Positions 18,274-27,620 of a stretch of DNA of 64,000 bases are shown in pieces (the stretch's first letter is position 1; the number at the start of each line of letters is the position of its first letter). Under the pieces are notes generated by a model. It ran no database searches. It worked only from the letters and a program-made list of their open reading frames with translations, and had not been told where the DNA came from. The stretch is from positions 520,501 through 584,500 of the forward strand of contig NC_090161.1 in the NCBI RefSeq assembly GCF_017916325.1. Direction: 5' to 3'. Made by a program: the position numbers and the translations under genes. This stretch comes from Leishmania martiniquensis (taxonomy: Eukaryota; Euglenozoa; Kinetoplastea; Trypanosomatida; Trypanosomatidae).

Positions 18274-21200
18274 ATGGCGTCCGCCAGTCCTCCCAGTGTG
18301 GCAGTGGAGAAGGCGCTCTTTCCCGCACCAACGAACGCACCTGCGGGCCCCTCCGTGCCCAGCCGCTCGCAGCTGTCGGTGACCTCCGCAGCACCCATCG
18401 CTGACGCGACGTCCACCTATCTCTCTAGCGACTGCATGGCGCGTGTCAGCACCATCATTGCAGATGACATCCGCCAGCTCAGCCGCGATGATCTCGATGT
18501 GAAGCGGTGGCTAAACGCGACTCTCGCGCGCGTGGTGGAGGCCTCGAGAACGGTTTCGCTCGCAGGAGCCACCCCTGCTGGCGTTGCAGCACCATCACCC
18601 TCTCATGCTCCAAGTAACACTTCGTCACCGGTGGCAACAGCTTCTACTCGTAGGCCTCTGCAACTGGAAGAGCAGCTCGTGCAGCTCCTGCATGCCCGTG
18701 TGCAGACTCACAGTCAGGAGCTCAGCGCCGGCATTGAGGATCTCATCTCCTCCATCCTCGTGCGGCTGCCGCGAGCGACGATGGAGCTGACACGCATGGC
18801 CAAAGAGGCGGCAGAGCTGACAGAGCAGCTACAGTGCATCGAGGGCGTCTTCAGCCCCGCCGTAGCCGCTGGCTCGGAGGCCTATGTGGCGGAGCTGCAG
18901 TTGCGCAAGGCCTCGGAGTCAAAGCTGCACAAGTGCAAGAGGTACCTGGAGAAGGCGGCCCGTGTGGAAGAGAGTATCCGCAACCTGCATTACCTCGTTG
19001 AGCACCACGAATCAATGGGCAACAAAAACGGAGGCGGCAGTAGCAGCGACCCTCGCAAAGGGCAGGAGAGGGCAGACGACAGCGCCGGGCCCATCACCGC
19101 CGCCAGCTCAGTGAATGCCTCTCCGTCGGCGGCCAAGGAAGCGGCTCGTCATCGCGACTTGAATGAGGTCGCTGGTATCATCCGCCAAGCTCGCGAAGAC
19201 CTGAAGGAAATCATGGCCGTCGACGACACCTTTGGCGAGCAGTACAAGGCGAGGCTGGAACAGTTCGAGCAGTATATCGAGCACGCCCTCGAGGAGGAGT
19301 GCGCGGCGTGTCTACTGGCTCATCAACTGGAGCGCGCTACTCGCCTCATGACAACCCTTTACAGCATAGGGCGTGCCGATGCCGTGCTGAAGCGCTACGG
19401 GGAGCATGCTGCAATGCGGATGGCGGAAATACAGCAGGAGAAGCTGCGGGCTTGTGTGAGCAGTGGAGGGGCTGGCGCCTACAGGAGCGGTACAGCGGCA
19501 GCAGCGGTAGCGGGGCTGCTTCGCCGCGAGATCATCCCGGAAGACAATGTCTTTGTGTCTCGCGAGCTTGCATTTCTGTCTAGCCTTCTGCAGTGTACTC
19601 TGGAGGAAGCCCAGGTGCCGTTTCCGCCCAAGCCCGGTGGAGGAGGGGCCAGCGGAGCAGCTCGTGACGCAGCAACGCTGATGCGCTGCGAGGCACCTGT
19701 GGTCTCCACGCACTCCGCAGCGGCAGCAGCCTTAGCGCCGAGCGTGTCAGCAGCTGCTGGGGGAATGAGCGGCGGCGTCCACACCGCTGGCGCAGATGAA
19801 CTGCACGCTGTGCAGGCGCTTGAAATCATAACTCTTCTTCTCCAGCGGCTGTGCGAGCCCGTGCGCTCGGTGTTGCGGCCGCTGCTGACAGAGCGGCCCG
19901 ACACAACAAACGCCGATTTCGTGGAGTGTCTTGCGGCCGTTCAGGTGATCAAAATTACCGCGGCGCCACCGAGAACAACGGGAGAGCCATCGCTGTGCAG
20001 CACAGACTCGGCAGCGGCGCCAGTGACGGCTAAGGATCCGTGGGAGAAACTTGCGCGTGAGGTGACGCGCCGGGCCCTCGGCCTCTTCGCCGGGCTTTTC
20101 CACGAGGAGCGCGTGCTGGAGCGGTACGCGGAGCGCGTCTGCTCGCCGGTGGCAGCATTCTGCAGGTTGCCGCTATCGAAAGTTCTCGCTGCGGCCTCCG
20201 GCACCTCTGCTGCTGACGACTGCGACGAGGACAACCTGACGAGTGTTCTCACGCAGGCGGTGCAGGAGGTGCTTGTCTACGTGCCCGAGAAGATCACGAC
20301 GCGGTGCACGACTTCCTGGCACACGTCGCTTTCAAACATGCTTGCTCAGCTGCAACCGACACCCAGCACGCCGCAGCACATACTGCTCCAGTACCTGTAC
20401 ATCTACAAGCGCCACGTACGTCCGCTCGTGATGAAGGCGCAGCAAAGTGTTGAGGACTTGCTATCGACGGGGACGGTGTACGAGCGCTATCCGACGAGCG
20501 CTGGGGTGCTTCGCACGGAGCTGCAGCTGCGCGTGTGGACCCCGCTGAAGGAGGAGGTGGAGGCGGCGCAGGTGTCCATTCAAAAGAGCATCCTCAGCGG
20601 CATCATGCGGCCTATTCTCGCCACAGTCGCCGCGTACACGTCTCTGCCGTGCTGGGGAAACGAGGCAGCCTCAGCCGACGGATCCTCGAGCCCCACCTCT
20701 TCAGCGGCATGCGCGTCGAAGCCCTTGGGCACCTACACGCAAGGACAAGCCGCCCCGAGCAGCGCGGTGCGTGACATGGGAGAGATGCTGATGGAACTGC
20801 CTCTGACATTGGAAACTCTCGGCTCCAGTGCCGTCTCGGAGAGCCGCTGCAACGCGCAAGAAAGCGGTAGTGTCGGGAAGATTGTTAGCGGCGCCGATGT
20901 GGAAGATGGAATGCGTGCGTTAATCGAGGAGCAGGCGGAGGAGTGGCTCGGGACGGTGGTGAGAGGTGTGGTGAGCACCTTTATGGAGGAGAAGGTATTG
21001 CGACTTCAAATAGGGCCCTTTGGGTCGATGGTGCCCTCGCAGCAGCAGCAGCAACTACAGGGGGTGACCTCAAGCGGAGGTGAGGCGGTGCAGCGTCACT
21101 ACGCCGCGGCGCTAGAGCAGCTGACCACCGATCTTGACTACGTTCGCAACATCCTCTCCGCTGTCAATGAGGAGTCGCTCGAGACGGTCGAGCGGGTACT

Positions 21201-21318
21201 GCGGGCCGTGCAAGCGCTGCCGCCTGCCTCCATGACGGCGGTCTTCGTAGTGGGCGATGCTATTCGTATGGCCGCAGTGGGCACCAGCGCAGACGGCGAT
21301 GCAGAAGGGCAGCATTAG
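18274..21318 (+). CDS. COG7: Conserved oligomeric Golgi complex subunit 7-like
   Basis: 1014 aa. COG7 is a lobe B subunit of the COG tether that recycles Golgi glycosylation enzymes. The call rests on the N-terminal signature DDLDVKRWLNATL (residues about 72-84), which matches the DDFDVKEWIN start of animal COG7. It is followed by a helical coiled-coil region (LEEQLVQLLHARVQ, then heptad-like ELTRMAKEAAELTEQLQCIEG and KCKRYLEKAARVEESIRNL at about 130-250). The rest is helical with Ser/Ala/Gly-rich inserts (about 253-290, 450-500, 790-830), typical of Leishmania proteins and explaining the length against about 770 aa in human. No membrane segment, as expected for a peripheral Golgi protein. 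Another COG or exocyst-type subunit is the main alternative. Confidence 0.75.
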   Translation: MASASPPSVAVEKALFPAPTNAPAGPSVPSRSQLSVTSAAPIADATSTYLSSDCMARVSTIIADDIRQLSRDDLDVKRWLNATLARVVEASRTVSLAGATPAGVAAPSPSHAPSNTSSPVATASTRRPLQLEEQLVQLLHARVQTHSQELSAGIEDLISSILVRLPRATMELTRMAKEAAELTEQLQCIEGVFSPAVAAGSEAYVAELQLRKASESKLHKCKRYLEKAARVEESIRNLHYLVEHHESMGNKNGGGSSSDPRKGQERADDSAGPITAASSVNASPSAAKEAARHRDLNEVAGIIRQAREDLKEIMAVDDTFGEQYKARLEQFEQYIEHALEEECAACLLAHQLERATRLMTTLYSIGRADAVLKRYGEHAAMRMAEIQQEKLRACVSSGGAGAYRSGTAAAAVAGLLRREIIPEDNVFVSRELAFLSSLLQCTLEEAQVPFPPKPGGGGASGAARDAATLMRCEAPVVSTHSAAAAALAPSVSAAAGGMSGGVHTAGADELHAVQALEIITLLLQRLCEPVRSVLRPLLTERPDTTNADFVECLAAVQVIKITAAPPRTTGEPSLCSTDSAAAPVTAKDPWEKLAREVTRRALGLFAGLFHEERVLERYAERVCSPVAAFCRLPLSKVLAAASGTSAADDCDEDNLTSVLTQAVQEVLVYVPEKITTRCTTSWHTSLSNMLAQLQPTPSTPQHILLQYLYIYKRHVRPLVMKAQQSVEDLLSTGTVYERYPTSAGVLRTELQLRVWTPLKEEVEAAQVSIQKSILSGIMRPILATVAAYTSLPCWGNEAASADGSSSPTSSAACASKPLGTYTQGQAAPSSAVRDMGEMLMELPLTLETLGSSAVSESRCNAQESGSVGKIVSGADVEDGMRALIEEQAEEWLGTVVRGVVSTFMEEKVLRLQIGPFGSMVPSQQQQQLQGVTSSGGEAVQRHYAAALEQLTTDLDYVRNILSAVNEESLETVERVLRAVQALPPASMTAVFVVGDAIRMAAVGTSADGDAEGQH

Positions 21319-22224
21319 CAGTCGTGCCAGCCGGCATCGGGGCACTAGTACATCAATAGAGAAGCAACGGCCTGTGGAAGAGAGAGAAATCTGCACTCAA
21401 ACGGCAACGTATAAGCGAATCCGTGCAAGCTTTGCAGGGATGCACAGTGAAAGTATTCGCACGCACACGCACACACAGGCAGGCACACCATCTTCGTTCG
21501 CATCCCCCACATAATCCTTCATCGCCTATGTGTTTGTGCTGACTGTCTGTACTCCTGCCGACACTACACAGTGCACGCGTCTTCTCTGCTCACGCCTTGT
21601 CTGCTTTTGGCAGCTTCCCTTCCTTCACTATGGCGCGTAGCGACTGCGCTGGCTTGCTTCGCGAGGAGGCCCGAACGAGGGAGAGTGGAATAGGCGGAGC
21701 GCAGGCCGAATCGCGCTACGGCGCACAGGTGCTCGGGAGGGGAGGGAGAGGAAGCAGCTGAAGAAGTGCGAGAGGCGGGGGTGACCGATTAGAACGCGCT
21801 CTCTGCGGCTGCTGGCGGCCCTTGAGAAAAGAGAAAAAAGGGGGTGGGGGAACATGTGAAAATAGAGACCCTCCGTGGAAGGGGGTGTAAGGGGAGGGGA
21901 TGCAGACACGCCGAGGGGCAAGGGCAAGGAGGACGCATACGCACACAGAGGAAGATCGGCTGCATGTGTGCATGTCTCTCGCCCACCCCAACTCCATCCC
22001 CTCACTCCCCTCCCCTCTACTGTCATCTGCGTCGCCTCCAGTCGAGCCCCTTTCATAGGAAACAAAGAAAAAAAGACGGACAAGTGTGCATAACAGCAGT
22101 TCGTGACATCTCCCCTATCGGTCGGGTGCCGATACGCGCCTGCGCATGTCTGAGGTGGCGGAGGCAAGCGATCGGAGAGAGGGGCTATATCACTGATGGC
22201 CCCCAGTCTCTATGTATACCCATA

Positions 22225-22239
22225 CATATATATATATAT
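22225..22239. repeat. Alternating TA tract
   Basis: A pure TA/AT run in the gap after the COG7-like gene. Similar tracts stand alone in other gaps, at 29811-29824, 35306-35320, 36546-36566 (interrupted) and 57040-57058. Confidence 0.85.
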
Positions 22240-22729
22240 GTCCCAACGTTGTGGGTGTGGATATTTTTTCTCTGCGTACCCGTGATGGCCGTCGGACGTG
22301 CAGGCTCGTTCCAAGGCGTGAACGGTGAGCACCTCACCATCGCTTCCATGACCCTACGCCCTCTGCGCATCTCTCTCTGATGTCTTTGAAGTCCTCTACC
22401 CCCTTCTTTACCTCTCTCGACGTGGATGACTCCTCTTACTTGCAATGGATTTCCCCCTTCCCCCCCCCCCACACACACACACGCACATGCACACGCACGC
22501 ATTGCCCACTCGCCGCCTCCGCTAATATAACCCTCCTTAATGTTAGGAATCCAGCACATCACAGGCACCTCTCCCTCCCTTTTGCGCATCCCTCTCTCTC
22601 TCTCCTCAACGCTGAGAGTGAGCGTTTTCCTTAGCAGCTTTTACGCGTCTCCGCTGGCCGATCCCACACGCTTTTTTTTTCTTTCTCCGCTATTCGCCCT
22701 CTCTTTCGCGTGCGCGCCTTTGTTTCCTC

Positions 22730-22731
22730 AG
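22730..22731 (+). promoter_or_regulatory. Predicted spliced-leader acceptor AG for the 99-aa gene
   Basis: AG closing a strong T/C tract (about 22670-22729, TTTGTTTCCTCAG). The next ATG in any frame is 22999, which supports the short gene below with a 5' UTR of about 267 nt. Confidence 0.5.
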
Positions 22732-22998
22732 CGTATTTCCCTGTTCGTTCGCCTCCGCACGGCCCCGCCCCCTCTCACCTTCCCTCACCGTGGGGATTTC
22801 TCCCGAGACGCGTGCGCACGGGGGAGCACATATACCCATATCAACACACCAAATTTAAGCCTCGCTTTCAAAACGGCGCCGCTCGCTCACTTTCTGCTCG
22901 CCATTATTGGCGTCGGCATTTTACTCGCCGCTTTGCCCTCCGCATCTATCGGCCCCATCGGCGTGAACGCGTCACCAGTCATCATCGTGAGTGGTGAC

Positions 22999-23298
22999 AT
23001 GCCGAAGTCTGTGCCAGAGAACGAGGAGGCGGTGAACGCGCCAAGGCCGGTAAGTCCCTCAACCCTCGAGCGCTTGATGGCCGAAAGCGAGGAGCGCTGG
23101 AATAACCGCCCGCGTCGACTGACGCCCGAAAACGAGGGCATTTTCAAAGTGGCGGAGCCGAGGATTTGTCAGCTTCCGCACGGGGGCGCTCCACCAGCGG
23201 TGAGAGCCCAAATGGAACTCAACCGTGCGCGTCTTGAGGCCGAGAAAGAAAAGAAGCTCGAAGAGAATCAGCATCCCGCGCCGAACACCGAGCTGTAG
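22999..23298 (+). CDS. Small hypothetical protein, 99 aa
   Basis: Starts MPKSVPENEEAVN and ends PNTEL. Hydrophilic and charged: a Pro-rich N-terminal third, ERWNNRPRRLTPENEGIF in the middle, then PRICQLPHGGAPPAVRAQME and a predicted C-terminal helix rich in Glu/Lys/Arg (RARLEAEKEKKLEEN). No signal peptide or membrane segment if translation begins at 22999. The frame is open upstream to 22540 and would add a hydrophobic segment, but the acceptor prediction excludes that ATG. The composition resembles small mitochondrial or cytoskeletal accessory proteins, but I do not recognise a family. Confidence 0.72.
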   Translation: MPKSVPENEEAVNAPRPVSPSTLERLMAESEERWNNRPRRLTPENEGIFKVAEPRICQLPHGGAPPAVRAQMELNRARLEAEKEKKLEENQHPAPNTEL

Positions 23299-25341
23299 TA
23301 GAGGGCCGAGGGGGGGAATGTGCGCAGCGGCACAACACGGATGCCGCCCCGTCGGTATAAACAGCAGTAGCGGCGCAGGACTTCAATCGAAGGCTTAACA
23401 AAACAAAAAAATGTTTCCCACTGTCACCTGTCCTTCGGTGCACCCTAAAGTCCACTGCGCGTTTTTTTATGCATCTTTTTCCCGTTGTCAGCCTCGGAAT
23501 TTCTCATGCAGGAGCGCAGTCTCAGTGTTTTTCTGCCCAACGGGGACTCACTTTTTTTCTCCGGCCCCCTCCCCTCCTCTTTCTTACATGTCCTTTCGCA
23601 CTTTTTCATTGACTTCACCACCCTCCCGTACGCCCTCTCTCGCGCTCTCCCCTCTGCTGTTGTTGCCGCTAGTGCCTGCAAGCGTATCCAGATTCCGCAG
23701 CGGTTTGGGGGGAGGAGGGAAGCCTCTGTGTGTGTGTTCACTGGCTTTGTCCCCACACACAGACACAGGTAACCACAAAGAGGCTCAATATGGGTGGGGA
23801 AGATAGCTCAAGGTGAAGGGGGAGGGAAGGCGCTCCTTTCATCCCTTTCCCCCACCCCGCCCCACCGCTCCCTCCCCATTTCGTCTCGCCCATCCACTTT
23901 ACTTCGTTTGCCGTGATCCCTCCCCCCTCCCACACACACACAATTCCTCTCGTCTCATTCTCTTTCTTTCTTTCTTTCCCCTTTCCTATTGCCCCTCTCG
24001 ACGGCCCATCTCTGTTCCCGTGCCGTCCCCTCTTCTTGTGCGTTTTGGTGCTGTCATTGCCTTCCCTCACTGTGTCTTCGAGGGACGTTTCATCGATCAA
24101 CAGCCCCATCGACTGTGGTCACCTATACGCTGTCCCCACCACCGCCATCACACAGGCCTGCGCAGTTTGCCACACACGCGCACACGCCCCCTCTCTCTTC
24201 CGTTGCAGATCATTTTCCTCCGCACACATTTGGGTGTGAATGTCTGCGTGTTCGCGTGTGCGCGGATAAGGATGTCGGGGGGGGGGGGGGGTTGAATGGC
24301 AGGGGAGAGACGCAGTGGTCAACTCGAGAGGCACACAAAAGCATGCATACGTGCACGAGATGGCATGGAGATGGGCGCCGGCAAGCTGGGCAACGACTGG
24401 CAATACATGGGAAAGAGGGCTCGCACCTCCCCTTTCCACACACCCTCAGCCCCTCCCACCTCGGCCTTTGCGCCATCAGCAACTGCGAAAGGGCCCTCGA
24501 GTTGAGATTGCACGGTGAAGAGCCCTTTTCTCTGGGCATACGCTGCTTAAGCGTACCGTGTCGATATTCACCCTGGGCTTCTCGACTCTCCTGTGCACCA
24601 ACACGCTCATACGTCCTCCATTCTCTCTCTCCCTAACCCCTTCTTCTCCCTCCACGCGGTCTCTTCTTGACGTCATTCTTGGGTGCGGTCCACCTCCTAA
24701 TCGCCTCCCTCAACACACTCCCCCCCCTTGGGCATTACCTTTTCCACGATCGCGTAATAATCGCGTATTATCCCTACTGCTTGATGCGAACTTGCCGCCA
24801 CCACCGCCCAACTCACACGTGCATGAGCGTACAACAGTACCCTGCCGACATACACGGCATTCCTCAGCTCAGCGTATCAGCTCTCGTTTTCCACGTGAGC
24901 GCATTCCTCCCCCTCAGTCTATCTTTTTTTTCTTCGCTTGCACGTGACGCTTTCGTCTCACTTTGACTGCCCCTGCAGCGTCTGCATCTAGACCTCCGCT
25001 GTTTTCACTGTCTCTCCCATTTCCTCGCAGCATTGTCGTTGCATCACACATTTGGTGTACCCTCTCGCTTTCTGAAGACTGTACTCGTTGGTCAGTGTGT
25101 GTCTGCGCTGGTAGTGATTGCGCCCGTCGATTCTTCTCTGTGTGTGTGTGTATGTTGCTCGTGTGCGATTCGCCATCTCACTACCGTCAGAGAAGGGCAT
25201 CGGCGAAGAGGAGGAGAGAGAGCGAGACGGGGGTACGGATACAATCAACACCTCTCTCTGATCGCGCTTTGCATTGAGGAAGCGCACACTTGTAGACTCG
25301 ATCAACCGCTCCGTGGCCGAAGAAGCAGCGCGCCGGAGAAA
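23299..25341. other. Intergenic, no gene seen
   Basis: About 2 kb of C/T-rich sequence with many possible acceptor sites (for example CTGCAG near 24979 and CTCGCAG near 25030), a run of 15 G at 24277-24291, TTTC repeats at 23962-23980 and CA/TG runs. No supported coding region. The leader of the next gene holds several upstream ATGs if the early acceptors are used. Confidence 0.55.
24277..24291 (+). repeat. Poly-G run
   Basis: 15 consecutive G in an intergenic region. Shorter runs occur at about 43046-43058 and 27558-27566. Such runs are error-prone in sequencing. Confidence 0.8.
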
Positions 25342-25740
25342 ATGGGCAGCAAGCCGAGTAAACGCAGTGACAAAAAGGGCGTCGTCGCCCCGGCGAGTCG
25401 CCACTCGGAACGCGATGCAATGGGAGGCTCGCGTTTGCCCTCTTTAGATGCGGCAAGTCGTTCTCTCTCCTCCCAAGGCGTGAACGACAAGCAGGCACCT
25501 GAGCGTCGAGGCTTCAACAATCCTTTCCCCGCTCGTGAGAGCGGGGGCAGCGACCGCGCGCTAATGCGTCAGACACGCATGGTTGGGGAAGAGGGCGTGG
25601 ACGGCACTCGCGAGGACTTCAATGAGCGCCCGTTTCACCAGGAGAAAGTAAACCGGGTGCCCACCAAGGCGCTACTAAAGCCACCCAAGAACCCAAACTC
25701 GATGATCGCCGACCCCGACGAGGATCACGAGCTGTACTGA
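25342..25740 (+). CDS. Small basic protein with N-myristoylation signal, 132 aa
   Basis: Starts MGSKPSKRSDKK: Gly2, Ser6 and the following Lys/Arg fit the N-myristoyltransferase consensus (G-x3-S plus basic residues), so peripheral membrane attachment by myristate plus a polybasic patch is inferred. There is no Cys near the N-terminus for palmitoylation. The rest is low-complexity and hydrophilic, with Ser/Arg-rich stretches and conserved-looking blocks (RRGFNNPFPARESGG, RALMRQTRMVGEEG, NERPFHQEKVNRVPTKALL). It ends in an acidic tail DPDEDHELY. No domain is recognised. ATG 25342 has purines at -3 and -1. Confidence 0.8.
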   Translation: MGSKPSKRSDKKGVVAPASRHSERDAMGGSRLPSLDAASRSLSSQGVNDKQAPERRGFNNPFPARESGGSDRALMRQTRMVGEEGVDGTREDFNERPFHQEKVNRVPTKALLKPPKNPNSMIADPDEDHELY

Positions 25741-27074
25741 CAGCGGCCGCATGCACCGGCGCGTGGAGAAGGGAGTCAACGGTGCAGCCATTGGTAAGGA
25801 GACTGTGCATCCTCGTGCGGGCGTGAATATATTTGTATGGGCAGGAAAGCCGTCTTCTTTATTTTTCTGTTTCAGTCTGTGTATTTGGACTCCTGCGCTG
25901 TTTTCTGTCACGTTTATATGTGTACCTCGTTCGACTCTGCTCTTTTTTCTCCTTCGTATCAATGCTACTGTTTGCGTGTGCACACCTGTACATTTGTGTG
26001 TCTGTGAGAAAAAAATTGTGTCTCTCTCTCTCTGTGTGTGTGTGAAGCGGGAAAGTGCGACAGCTGCGCCTTCCTCTCCCTCTCTTTGACCAGTAGCACC
26101 GCCAGCATAGAAGTAACGGCGCTGATGCCCTCGACTCGCATATGTGCATAGTCTGTCATGGACGGAAGGAGTCGCGGCGGGCAACACGGAGCACTGAGAA
26201 AAATCGTGAGGTAGAGATGAGGTGCCTGTGTGTCCACTCATTTCGGCCTCATCATGGACTGCGCACTGTACACTTTCATACACACGTACGGGCACGCGCG
26301 AGTGTGTCAACGCCATGTCAGCGGGCCTCTCTCTCTATTTTTTTCGTTGTTTTTTCTCTTTGCTTGTCAGCGATTGAAGATGCCGCGCATACGCATGCAC
26401 GCGCACACCCGCCCACTGACTCACCGCTTCCCCATCGAGCGGAGTCTTGCGAGGTGCTTTTTTGTTCACTTTCCTTCGTCGGGTCGACGGGTTCTCGATC
26501 CGCTTCTCGTGTCCCGTGTATGACGGGAAGTGAAGGAGTGTATCCTTCCTGTTTGCGGGAAGCGGTTCAGCAGTCTCCATCGTCCCCTCCCGCTTTTGTC
26601 GGGCGCCGTCATCCGTCCTCTTCCTTCCTTGAGCGTATCCCACCCGCCCCCCACCTAACATCCTCGTGCACCTCGCCTCGTTTCTGTGTATGTGTGCGCT
26701 GACCGTCCCTCCCCCCTTTCCCTCTCACCTTTACCTCTCTCATTAGTGTACTCTTTGTTTGTCGTTGTTGGGGCAGAATCGTCTGCGCTTCTGGTCATCG
26801 CCTTTGCCCTCCTGCGTCTCTGTCTGCCCACCACCGCGCCGACCCGCGCATGGCTGCCCACTGCCCTTTCTGCCCTTATCCCTCTGTGTGTGTGTGTGTG
26901 CGTGTGCAGCCACGCAGCTCTGTCTCTCTCTCTCTCCATGTGTCATCAGATACACCGACACGGATGCCGAGCGCCTTCTCTGACCCTCCTTGCTTTGCCT
27001 CTTGCATGCCGCGCAAGAGGATTGCTCACCTCATCTCAGATACACTTTCCTTCTCGATGGCCGTGTAATGTCTC

Positions 27075-27620
27075 GATGACGGGGGGCTCCATACCGCGGC
27101 TCTCTGAAGTGGGGAAAGGAAGAGGCGAGCAGCGTTCCCGCCTCCACCGGTTCAGAGCCGCCTCTGGTGGTGCCGGCAGGGTCAAGCACCTACGACGCGG
27201 GCAAGTCAGAGCGATTGATAGCGCCGGGTGTCTGCGGTCGGGTCCTGGACGGCGTGGCGTCGGAGAGACCTGCGGCGGTGCGCACGCCTGTGCCATCCAT
27301 GTGATAGGCAAAGCGTCAGCGTCACTAGAACGCATCTCTTCCGAGCCTCACAGCTCAGCGCTGTGGGCAGCCTGAGCGACCTCGAGGAATGCCCGACGCG
27401 GTGAGTGGCAGGATGGGAGCGGCTGCGAGGCAACCTGTGAAACGGATCTGAATGGGTAGAGCCTGAGGCAAGGGCGCGGTCTTCCGACGGCGAGTGCGTA
27501 GGTGTTTCTCTGGCACGTGCCTGCCGCTGCTTCGCATGGCGCGACGGGGCTGTGAAGGGGGGGGGGCAGATCAGGGCAGTGCGGAGATCAGCTCATGTGC
27601 TGTACGGCAAAGATTTGAAC
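27075..27620 (+). mobile_element. Degenerate SIDER2-like retroposon relic
   Basis: Weak but ordered similarity to the element at 52710-53180. GTGGTGCCGGCAGGGTCA matches GTGGTGGCAGGGCCA; CGGTCGGGTCCTGGACGGCGTGGCG matches CGGCCAGGTCCTGGGTGGCGTTGCG; GTGATAGGCAAAGCGTC matches GCAATAAGCAAAGTGCC. The 3' ends also match (AGATCAGCTCATGTGCTGTAC against AAGTCAGCTCATGGTGTAC). SIDER2 are short degenerate retroposons enriched in Leishmania 3' UTRs; the family name is my inference. Confidence 0.55.

Larger units (their letters stand above)
21319..22998. other. Intergenic, no gene seen
   Basis: Non-coding. A G/A-rich stretch at 21660-21960 is followed by C/T-rich DNA. There is an alternating TA tract at 22225-22239 and a C-run plus CA repeat near 22461-22485. 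A T/C tract ends in the acceptor AG at 22730-22731. No ATG occurs between that AG and 22999. Confidence 0.6.

Noticed and set aside
22540..22998. N-terminal extension of the 99-aa protein with a hydrophobic segment
   Set aside because: The only upstream ATG (22540) lies before a strong predicted acceptor at 22730-22731, and the translated stretch is polypyrimidine leader.
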